Assembly (NCBI GenBank): GCA_021780585.1
Contig: JAJXYM010000095.1
Span: 1 to 8,484 of the forward strand
Source: Deltaproteobacteria bacterium
Lineage (GTDB): Bacteria > Desulfobacterota > Binatia > Binatales > Binataceae
Length of the DNA: 8,484 nt
Reading direction: 5' to 3'
Shown piece after piece: positions 1 to 5,405 of this stretch. Position 1 is the stretch's first letter; the number at the start of each line of letters is the position of its first letter. The notes beneath the pieces are model-generated. The model did not search any database and was not told the DNA's origin. It saw nothing but the letters and a program-made list of their open reading frames with translations. The position numbers and the translations under genes are program-made.

Positions 1-23
1 TTCGATTCGACGTCTCCAGCCAT
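1..23 (-). CDS. Start of a downstream gene, probably 3-oxoacyl-ACP reductase (FabG), cut by window edge
   Basis: Only the first seven codons are visible: an ATG at 21-23 followed by A-G-D-V-E-S, running off the left edge. A perfect AGGAGG lies upstream at 37-42, so a real translation start is likely. The identity is inferred only from position: fabG commonly follows fabD in the plsX-fab cluster, and a short N-terminal stretch before the Rossmann G-rich motif would fit. The visible residues are too few to recognise any family. acpP, fabF or an unrelated gene are alternatives. The gene is separated from fabD by 279 nt, longer than the other gaps in this operon, so it may have its own promoter. 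Confidence 0.5.
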
Positions 24-36
24 CTTTATTCTGGTT

Positions 37-42
37 CCTCCT
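37..42 (-). promoter_or_regulatory. Strong Shine-Dalgarno site for the gene starting at 23
   Basis: The minus strand reads AGGAGG, a perfect anti-16S complement, 13 nt before the ATG at 23. The spacing is a little long but workable. It is the best ribosome binding site in the window and is the main reason to call a gene from only seven codons. Confidence 0.6.
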
Positions 43-221
43 GCCAGCCCGGGCATCCTCTGCCATAGCCGGAATTCATAGCCGCCACGGGACGCGCCCG
101 CTCAAGTTGAATGCGCACGATCACGCTGTCGTGCCGATGCCCAAGCCCGAAACCAGGGACGCGCCGCGCGGCCTATCAGCGCAGCTTAGGGACTTGGTAG
201 CGGGTAGGCAAGTTGCGATCG

Positions 222-235
222 GCGCGGATCCGCGC
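222..235. repeat. 14-bp perfect palindrome GCGCGGATCCGCGC
   Basis: The 14 bases equal their own reverse complement. In RNA they could form only a 5-bp stem with a GAUC loop; in DNA they have the symmetry of a dimeric regulator's operator. They lie in the noncoding gap between fabD and the next gene. GC-rich palindromes of this length do occur by chance, so a regulatory role is speculative. Confidence 0.4.
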
Positions 236-262
236 GTCCACCGTGAAATTTCTCCGCCGCTT

Positions 263-300
263 CGGTGCGAATGACAGGCGCGCCGCAAATCGCCGCACCG
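263..300 (-). other. Stem-loop directly after the fabD stop codon
   Basis: The two arms CGGTGCG and CGCACCG (minus strand 300-294 and 269-263) pair perfectly over 7 bp and enclose a 24-nt loop that itself contains the self-complementary GGCGCGCC. The structure begins 2 nt after the fabD stop. No T-run follows, so it is not a standard intrinsic terminator. It could stabilise the upstream mRNA 3' end, mark a processing site, or be chance in GC-rich DNA. Confidence 0.3.
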
Positions 301-302
301 GT

Positions 303-1250
303 TCACGCGTGGGCCGCCTGGAACGCGCCGATCGCCGCGCGGAGTGAGGCCGCGTCCTCGGCCGCCCGCACCTTGACATTCCGGTCGATTCGCCGCATCA
401 GACCCGCCAGCACGCGGCCGGCGCCCAATTCGATCGTTTCGGTAATTCCCGCCGCCGCCAGCGTCCGCATTGATTCTTCCCAGCGCACCGAACCCGTAAC
501 CTGCTCGAGCAGCAGCGGCACGACCCGCGCGGCGTCGCGATTCACCTCCGCCGTAACGTTCGCGATTACGCCGAATTCGAGCGGACGGAGCTCCAGCCGC
601 GCCAGCACCGAAGCCATCCCGTCGCGCGCCGGACCCATCAGCGGAGAATGAAACGGCGCGCTCACCTTGAGCTCCACCGATGCGCCGGCGCCCCTCGCTT
701 TCGCCAGTTCGAGCGCCCGGCGCACCGCGCCGGCATGGCCCGAAATGACGATTTGGCCGGGGGCGTTGAGATTTGCCGGAACCGCGATTTCGTCCGCGCT
801 CGAAGCTTCGGCGCAGAGCGCCTTGACCGCGTCGAGATCGAGTCCGATTAGCGCCGCCATCGAGCCTTGTCCCGGCGGGCAAGCCTCCTGCATCAGACGG
901 CCGCGTTCGCGCACCGCGCGCAATGCCGCGCCGAGCCCGATCGCGCCGGCGGCCACCAGCGCACTGTACTCGCCGAGGCTATGGCCGGCGGCCAAAGCGG
1001 GTCGGATCGCGCATTCCGATTCGAACGCGCGCAGCGCCGCGATCGAGGTCGCGAGCGTCGCCGGCTGGGTATTCGCGGTCAGCCGCAAATCCTCTTCGGG
1101 ACCTTCGAAACATAACCTCGAAAGCGCAAAACCCAACGCCTCGTCGGCTTCCTCGAAGACGCGGCGGGCGACGGGAAATTCTTGCGCCAGGTCCGCTCCC
1201 ATCCCGACTTTCTGCGATCCCTGACCGGGGAACAGGAAGCCCAACTTCAT
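303..1250 (-). CDS. fabD: Malonyl-CoA:acyl carrier protein transacylase FabD
   Basis: FabD moves malonyl groups from malonyl-CoA to ACP, supplying the extender for cytosolic type II fatty acid synthesis. The 315-aa product is full length for the family (about 310). Near the N-terminus it has FPGQGSQ (oxyanion-hole Gln). The nucleophile elbow GHSLGEYSA places the catalytic Ser at residue 91. The malonyl-binding Arg is near 116 in RERGRLMQEA, and the catalytic His is near 201 in VSAPFHSPLM. The late ELGAGRVLAGL motif is also typical. I start at the ATG at 1250, because GGAG at 1260-1263 lies 9 nt upstream; an adjacent in-frame TTG at 1253 would be only 6 nt away and is less likely. It follows plsX by 49 nt in the same operon. 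fabH, often its upstream neighbour, is missing here. All key residues are present and I see no damage. Confidence 0.97.
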   Translation of the reverse strand: MKLGFLFPGQGSQKVGMGADLAQEFPVARRVFEEADEALGFALSRLCFEGPEEDLRLTANTQPATLATSIAALRAFESECAIRPALAAGHSLGEYSALVAAGAIGLGAALRAVRERGRLMQEACPPGQGSMAALIGLDLDAVKALCAEASSADEIAVPANLNAPGQIVISGHAGAVRRALELAKARGAGASVELKVSAPFHSPLMGPARDGMASVLARLELRPLEFGVIANVTAEVNRDAARVVPLLLEQVTGSVRWEESMRTLAAAGITETIELGAGRVLAGLMRRIDRNVKVRAAEDAASLRAAIGAFQAAHA

Positions 1251-1259
1251 CAATGCTAT

Positions 1260-1263
1260 CTCC
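1260..1263 (-). promoter_or_regulatory. Ribosome binding site that fixes the fabD start
   Basis: GGAG on the minus strand sits 9 nt before the ATG at 1250 and 6 nt before a TTG at 1253. The spacing and the codon both favour ATG. Confidence 0.5.
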
Positions 1264-1299
1264 AGCTATGCGTGATTGAGCGCCGCGCTCGGATATCGG

Positions 1300-2922
1300 T
1301 CAATTCGAATCTTTTTTATCGTCGGACGCCGGATCGACCGCCAGTCCGTTGGCCAGCGGTTGATTCGCGCCGCTATGCGCGGCTTCGCCATGACGCGGCG
1401 GACGGCCCGATTCGCCGGCGAGTCCGTTGAGCGGCCGTTCGCCTCCGCCAGCCGCATAGCCGTTGCCGGCCGCGCCGGGACGCGTCCTGGCGGCATCACC
1501 CTCGTTCGCGGGCGGTTCGGGACCAGCTTCGGCGCCGGCGGCGGAACTTTTCGACGCCGCCTCGGAGCGCGCGGATTTCTCGGTCCGAACCGGCGTTTCC
1601 ACGCCTTCGAGCGGCGCTGCCGGCGAATGGTCGGGCTTCGCGGGCGGACCATGAACCGGCTCCGCGGATGAAGCCTTTTCGCTGACACCCGGCTTGGACG
1701 GCGCCCGCGCGATCGCCGCCTTTTCCGCGACCGGAGCGGTCTTGTCGCTCCGTGCCGCCTTATCTGACTTTTCGGCCTTTTCAGCGACGGCCGGCCTATC
1801 GCCCTTGGCGGGTTTTTCCGGCTTGCGCTCCGGATGGCCTTCGCGATGCAGATGCAGCCGCTCGCGCATCCGCACGAACAGTCCGCGGATCCCCTTGCCG
1901 GTCGGCTTTACCGCCATCCCTTCAGGACTATGCGCGATAATCTCAACGATATCGGCGTTGACATGGCGCACCAGGGCCTCATTCGCCGCCGCCCGGACGG
2001 CATTGCGAATCGCGCGCGCAGTGGACGATCCGTGGGCGATAATCGTCACGCCGTTGACGCCCAACAGCGGCGCTCCGCCATATTCGGCCGGATCGAGCCG
2101 TTCGCGAATCGCGGCGAGCTTCCGCCGGACCATCAGGTAGGCAATTCGGCGCAAGACGCCGCTGGAGAAAACCTCCCGCAGATTGCCCATCATGAAGGAG
2201 GCAAAACCCTCCATCGTTTTCAGCGCGACGTTACCCGTGAAACCGTCGGTGACCACCACGTCGGCGCGGGCGCGATTGATATCGCGCCCTTCGACGTAAC
2301 CGACATAATTCAGGTACGCATCCATTTGCGTCAGCACGGCCGACGCCGCTCGCGTCAGATCCGTACCCTTCGACGGCTCCTCGCCGTTCGACAGGATGCC
2401 CACGCGCGGGCGCGGCGTATTGTACACATGATGCCAATAGACGCTGCCCATCACGGCAAACTGCAGCAAATGCAGCGGTTTGACTTCGATATTCGCGCCG
2501 GCGTCGATCAGCAGCGCAACACCCGAAGTGGTCGGCACGAGCGACGCGATCGCCGGCCGGTCGATGCCCGGCAAGGTCTCGAGGATCGCCATCGCCGCGG
2601 CCATCACAGCGCCGGAATTGCCCGCGCTGACGAAACCGTCGGCGCGCCCCTGCTTGACCATTTCGAGCCCGACGTGAATCGACGATTCGGGCTTGGTCAG
2701 GACCGAGTCGAGCGGCGCGTCGTCCATCGCGACGACTTCCGCCGCATGTTCGATTTCGATCGTCAGGCCGCCGGTGCGATGCTCCGCCAGTTCGCGCGCG
2801 ATCAGGTCGCGATTACCGACCAGGACGACCTCGACGCGCAGTTCGCGGGCCGCCAGGATGGCGCCTTCGATAACCGCGCGCGGGGCGAGATCGCCCCCCA
2901 TGGCGTCGAGCGCGATCTTCAC
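1300..2922 (-). CDS. plsX: Phosphate acyltransferase PlsX with a long low-complexity C-terminal tail
   Basis: PlsX makes acyl-phosphate from acyl-ACP and phosphate, the donor for PlsY in the first acylation of glycerol-3-phosphate; it is a peripheral membrane enzyme. The N-terminus IALDAMGGDLAP is diagnostic. Other family motifs are FVSAGNSGA (about 97-105), LLIDAGAN (137-144), VGILSNGEEPSKG (174-186), VVTDGFTGNVALK (223-235) and APLLGVNG with IIAHGSS (284-300). The canonical enzyme ends near residue 330-345, yet this product is 540 aa. Residues about 360-540 form an A/K/E/S/P-rich, later G/N-rich stretch with short repeats such as VAEKA and SDK and no hydrophobic core, so it is probably disordered. 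The frame stays open to the TGA with no sign of frameshift. The start is GTG at 2922, with AAGG 8 nt upstream and 15 nt after the rpmF stop. A 5-bp hairpin (1278-1290) lies between its stop and fabD. Confidence 0.96.
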   Translation of the reverse strand: MKIALDAMGGDLAPRAVIEGAILAARELRVEVVLVGNRDLIARELAEHRTGGLTIEIEHAAEVVAMDDAPLDSVLTKPESSIHVGLEMVKQGRADGFVSAGNSGAVMAAAMAILETLPGIDRPAIASLVPTTSGVALLIDAGANIEVKPLHLLQFAVMGSVYWHHVYNTPRPRVGILSNGEEPSKGTDLTRAASAVLTQMDAYLNYVGYVEGRDINRARADVVVTDGFTGNVALKTMEGFASFMMGNLREVFSSGVLRRIAYLMVRRKLAAIRERLDPAEYGGAPLLGVNGVTIIAHGSSTARAIRNAVRAAANEALVRHVNADIVEIIAHSPEGMAVKPTGKGIRGLFVRMRERLHLHREGHPERKPEKPAKGDRPAVAEKAEKSDKAARSDKTAPVAEKAAIARAPSKPGVSEKASSAEPVHGPPAKPDHSPAAPLEGVETPVRTEKSARSEAASKSSAAGAEAGPEPPANEGDAARTRPGAAGNGYAAGGGERPLNGLAGESGRPPRHGEAAHSGANQPLANGLAVDPASDDKKDSN

Positions 2923-2937
2923 CGCCGGGCCTTGCGG

Positions 2938-3117
2938 CTATTCCTGGGCCGCCGCCATTTCGCGTCCGCGATAGGTGCCGCAATGGCGGCATACGCGATG
3001 CGGCAGCGTCGGTTCGCCGCAATTGGAACAAGAGACGGGGTTGACGGGGGTAAGCGCATCGTGCGCCCGGCGTTGGTTGCGCTTCGAACGGGAAGTGCGC
3101 CGCTTGGGTGCCTGCAT
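2938..3117 (-). CDS. rpmF: 50S ribosomal protein L32 (zinc-binding form)
   Basis: This 59-aa basic protein begins MQAPKRRTSRSKRNQRRAHD, matching the characteristic L32 N-terminus. It then has a CxxC pair (Cys30, Cys33) and a second CxxC pair (Cys43, Cys46) in CSNCGEPTLPHRVCRHCGTYRGRE, which bind one zinc in the C+ form of L32. It is part of the large ribosomal subunit near the peptidyl-transferase side. The length matches the family (about 55-60). The ATG at 3117 follows a purine-rich GAGAAAG stretch rather than a classic Shine-Dalgarno. It lies 60 nt after yceD and 15 nt before plsX, the widely conserved yceD-rpmF-plsX order. The zinc-less (C-) paralog, if any, is not in this window. Confidence 0.97.
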   Translation of the reverse strand: MQAPKRRTSRSKRNQRRAHDALTPVNPVSCSNCGEPTLPHRVCRHCGTYRGREMAAAQE

Positions 3118-3177
3118 GTTTTCTTTCTCACTTACAACAGCAATACGCTGGAAATTATGCGCGGGTTTCGCCGGCGC

Positions 3178-3720
3178 CTAATTCGGCCGCCGGAGTTTGA
3201 GCGTGCGCAGCACCGCCAGCCGCGCATCAGCGGGTTCGGCGGAGCAACCGCATTCGCGTTCGTTCAGATTCGCGCCGCAGCGCGGACACAATCCGCGGCA
3301 ATCCTCGCGACATAGCGGCAGGGTCGAATAGGCCAGCAGCGTCTGCTCCCGCACCAGTGGCGCGAGATCGACCTGGTCGCCGTCGTAGAATGAAAACTCC
3401 AGATCGTCCGCGCGCAAGCCGGCCTTGGCGTCGTCATCGCCGAGCACGCGCGGCGTGAGCACATAACGAAACGCCCGTCCGCGCGACGCGACGAAGTCCT
3501 CGGCGCAGCGCGCGCACGAGCCATGCGCGGTCGCGGCAATCTCGCCCTGAAAAAACAGCTCCGAACCCGCCCGATAATACGCAAGCTTCACTTTTACCGG
3601 CCCGTTGAGACAATAATCCCGCACCGCTCCGACCTGGAGCATACGGTTGATTTCGCCCTCCGGCTCGGGAAACTCAAGTTCCCGCACCTCGGCCGTTATA
3701 TCGTCGACCCGAAGCTTCAC
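3178..3720 (-). CDS. yceD: YceD/DUF177 family protein (large ribosomal RNA subunit accumulation protein)
   Basis: DUF177 proteins are needed for normal 23S rRNA accumulation and are encoded next to rpmF in most bacteria. The product is 180 aa from the GTG at 3720, the usual family length, starting VKLRVDDITAEVRELEF. The mid-protein motif GSCARCAEDF is the conserved C-x-R-C core. The C-terminal part LCREDCRGLCPRCGANLNERECGC is a cysteine cluster seen in DUF177 members that likely bind zinc (E. coli YceD lacks most of it). The frame is open further upstream to 3864, but that extension is basic, unlike the family, and contains the predicted promoter and the edge of a terminator, so I prefer GTG 3720. 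No good Shine-Dalgarno precedes it. An in-frame ATG at 3849 with a similar MKLR beginning is the alternative. Confidence 0.9.
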   Translation of the reverse strand: MKLRVDDITAEVRELEFPEPEGEINRMLQVGAVRDYCLNGPVKVKLAYYRAGSELFFQGEIAATAHGSCARCAEDFVASRGRAFRYVLTPRVLGDDDAKAGLRADDLEFSFYDGDQVDLAPLVREQTLLAYSTLPLCREDCRGLCPRCGANLNERECGCSAEPADARLAVLRTLKLRRPN

Positions 3721-3848
3721 GGCAAATACGCCCGCATGCGATGCCGGGCGTGAACGAGGATTATTACACTTCGATGATCCCCGTCCAAGCCGGTCCGCGA
3801 TCGCGATTCCCTTGCGGATTTCGACGATCGACCCGGCCCGAAGCTTCA
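3708..3848 (-). repeat. In-frame 12-bp direct repeat at the yceD start (3708-3719 and 3837-3848)
   Basis: The plus-strand sequence CCCGAAGCTTCA occurs at 3708-3719 and again at 3837-3848, exactly 129 nt (43 codons) apart. On the minus strand each copy directly follows the first base of a possible start codon, GTG at 3720 and ATG at 3849, so both candidate starts read start-K-L-R. The predicted promoter lies between the copies. The repeat contains the self-complementary GAAGCTTC. Confidence 0.5.
3760..3788 (-). promoter_or_regulatory. Predicted sigma70-type promoter for the yceD-rpmF-plsX-fabD operon
   Basis: On the minus strand a -35-like TTGGAC (3788-3783) and a -10-like AATAAT (3765-3760, five of six to consensus) are separated by exactly 17 bp. 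Transcription would begin near 3753, giving a leader of about 33 nt to the GTG at 3720. The A/T-rich -10 stands out against GC-rich surroundings, and it lies just past the terminator of the preceding cluster. The -35 match is only partial. Confidence 0.5.
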
Positions 3849-3862
3849 TCGCGTCCGGCCGC

Positions 3863-3899
3863 AAAATGACGCGAGCGGCCGGAATACTCCAGCCGCTCG
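3863..3899 (-). terminator. Probable intrinsic terminator after the sugar transferase
   Basis: The minus-strand RNA has a 12-bp stem, CGAGCGGCUGGA pairing with UCCGGCCGCUCG around a GUAU tetraloop (3899-3872). The single non-Watson-Crick pair is a G-U that forms only in the minus orientation. It is followed by CGTCATTTT, a short imperfect T tract (T at 3866-3863). It starts 22 nt after the stop codon of the sugar transferase. The stem is strong and the T run weak, so termination may be partial or factor-assisted. Confidence 0.6.
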
Positions 3900-3921
3900 T
3901 TATCGCTCAATATGAATTGCT

Positions 3922-5310
3922 TTAACGTGCGCCGCGACCGAACAACATCACCTTGAATGTCTGCAGCATGATTTGCAGCTCAAAGAACAGCGACCAGTTC
4001 TTGATGTAATAGAGGTCGTAGCAGAGCTTTTCGCGCGCCTCTTCGACGCTGGCGCCGTACGGAAAGCAGATCTGCGCCCATCCGGTGAGGCCCGGCCGGA
4101 CTACGTGCCGCAGATGATAGAACGGTATTTCCTGATCGAGCTGTTCGACCATCTCGGGCCGTTCCGGACGCGGCCCGACCAGGCTCATATCGCCTCGCAA
4201 CACGTTGAAGAGTTGCGGCAGTTCGTCGAATCTGAGCCGCCGGATCACCCGGCCGACACGGGTGACGCGCGGGTCGTCCGCCGTCGCCCAGACCGCCCCC
4301 GCGCCCCGCTCCGCATCGACCCGCATCGAGCGGAACTTGTAGACCCGGAAGACCCTGCCGTCGAGTCCCATCCGGTCCTGCGAATAGAGCGCCGGTCCGG
4401 GCGAGTCGATCCGCACCGCGAGCGCGGTCAGCGCCGCGACGGGCGCCAGCGCGATTCCGAGCGCCGCCGCCGCCGCGATATCGATCGTCCGCTTGAGCGC
4501 GCGGCGCCATTGCGTGCCGGTAAAGCCGGGCGCGAACAGCAGCCACGAGCCGCGCAGATACGGCACTGGCAGCTTGCCCGCGATACGTTCGTAGAACGAC
4601 TCAAAATCAAGGATCCGCGTGCCGCGCACCCGGCAACGCATCAACTCCTGCATCGCCCCCGGCTCCGCGACCTCGTCAAGCACCACCAGCGTATCGACCC
4701 GATAGCGGCGCGCCAGGTCGCAGAGCGAGCCCGTGCGATGGATCGGGGCGTCGATTCGGGCGGAGACGCCGGCCGCCGCACGCGCACTGTCGCCGAGCGT
4801 CGCGAAGCCGGTGAAGCGGTAGCCGAGATGATGGCGGCGCGTGATCTCTCCAATCATCAGCGGCGCCGATTCGTTGAAGCCGAGCGCCATCACCCGGACA
4901 TGCATGCGGCTGAGGAAAAAACGGTTGGCGCCGAGCCGCCAGCCGACCAGTATCACGCCCGAGCTCGCGATATAGCCGACGAGGAACATCCGGCCCACGC
5001 TGGTCGCCGGCATGATCGTGTCGAGCAGGCCCAGGATCAGCGCGAGCTTCACCGTGACCATCACGGTGGACGCGGCCACCCATGAATCCCCGCGCGGCTC
5101 GTCGAAGCGGTAGAGGTCCTGCAGGTAGACGGCGCCGAGATGGACCGCGGCCATCATCGCGGCGAGCGTGACGAAGCCCTGCGTCGATTCGAGCGCGAAG
5201 GCCGGATGGGCGGTCAGGCGCACGGACAGCCAGGTGGAGAGCGCCGAGCAGCCGGCGTCGCCGGCGATCAGGACGGCCCAGCGCCGCGCAAATCCTTTGG
5301 GGGAAAGCAT
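3922..5310 (-). CDS. Exopolysaccharide polyprenyl glycosylphosphotransferase (initiating sugar transferase)
   Basis: This inner-membrane enzyme transfers a sugar-1-phosphate from a nucleotide sugar to undecaprenyl phosphate, starting a lipid-linked repeat unit. From the ATG at 5310 (462 aa) it has about four N-terminal membrane segments (roughly 10-33, 45-65, 82-100, 107-127), a Rossmann-like central domain (about 137-250), a fifth hydrophobic segment (276-301), then the bacterial sugar transferase domain. Signature motifs are KFRSMRVDAE (325-334), DELPQLFNVLRGDMSLVGPR, RPERPE (381-386), RPGLTGWAQ (405-413) and KNWSLFFELQIM. The SWLLF segment near 255 recalls the EpsB_2-type group linked to PEP-CTERM/exosortase loci, but no exosortase is seen here. 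An in-frame TTG at 5370 would add 20 residues; neither start has a clear ribosome site. The sugar cannot be predicted. It lies 95 nt after the GT2 gene. Confidence 0.93.
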   Translation of the reverse strand: MLSPKGFARRWAVLIAGDAGCSALSTWLSVRLTAHPAFALESTQGFVTLAAMMAAVHLGAVYLQDLYRFDEPRGDSWVAASTVMVTVKLALILGLLDTIMPATSVGRMFLVGYIASSGVILVGWRLGANRFFLSRMHVRVMALGFNESAPLMIGEITRRHHLGYRFTGFATLGDSARAAAGVSARIDAPIHRTGSLCDLARRYRVDTLVVLDEVAEPGAMQELMRCRVRGTRILDFESFYERIAGKLPVPYLRGSWLLFAPGFTGTQWRRALKRTIDIAAAAALGIALAPVAALTALAVRIDSPGPALYSQDRMGLDGRVFRVYKFRSMRVDAERGAGAVWATADDPRVTRVGRVIRRLRFDELPQLFNVLRGDMSLVGPRPERPEMVEQLDQEIPFYHLRHVVRPGLTGWAQICFPYGASVEEAREKLCYDLYYIKNWSLFFELQIMLQTFKVMLFGRGAR

Positions 5311-5405
5311 GGCCGAATGACTAAGGAATGATTTCGGAGCCCCGCCGCCACGGCGACGGGAAAAGGACAATATCTATTCGAGCCGGGACGCGAGGGATTG
5401 AGGAT

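Larger units (their letters stand above)
24..302 (-). other. Spacer between fabD and the next gene (279 nt, no supported gene)
   Basis: I see no convincing protein-coding gene here. Read on the minus strand it holds a 7-bp stem-loop just after the fabD stop (263-300), an 8-bp palindrome GGCGCGCC (277-284), a 14-bp palindrome (222-235) and a 10-bp direct repeat GGGACGCGCC (plus strand, 89-98 and 156-165). Two tiny open frames end here (a 21-codon GTG frame and a 32-codon GTG frame ending 2 nt before the next ATG), but neither has a good ribosome binding site. A poor sigma70-like pair (TTGAGC, 19-nt spacer, TATGAA) can be drawn but is weak. The stretch may be a 5' leader or a structured operon spacer. 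Confidence 0.6.

Noticed and set aside
76..112. TTGAGC and TATGAA as a promoter for the gene at 23
   Set aside because: Each box matches only four of six consensus bases and the spacer is 19 nt, expected by chance.
26..124. 32-codon minus-strand frame starting GTG and ending 2 nt before the next gene's ATG, as a possible leader peptide
   Set aside because: There is no ribosome binding site ahead of its GTG and the peptide has no attenuator feature such as a run of one amino acid. I cannot support it.
121..882. Long minus-strand frame overlapping fabD in another reading frame
   Set aside because: It has Gly/Arg-rich low-complexity composition and overlaps FabD, whose motifs are intact; it is a GC-driven shadow.
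1278..1290. Small hairpin GAGCG-CGG-CGCTC between plsX and fabD
   Set aside because: Five base pairs with no T run is too short for a terminator and common in GC-rich sequence.
1834..3315. 493-codon open frame on the plus strand, opposite plsX, rpmF and yceD
   Set aside because: It lies opposite three certain genes in GC-rich DNA, where antisense frames lack stops. Its product is rich in R, H and D with no recognisable domain, so it is a shadow.
3973..5085. 370-codon open frame on the plus strand, opposite the sugar transferase
   Set aside because: Same reason: antisense to a clear membrane enzyme, with arginine- and histidine-rich composition typical of antisense translation.
5342..5359. 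Hairpin of 7 bp with a CGTG loop upstream of the sugar transferase ATG
   Set aside because: No T tract follows and it could lie in coding sequence if the TTG start is used; no evidence of function.
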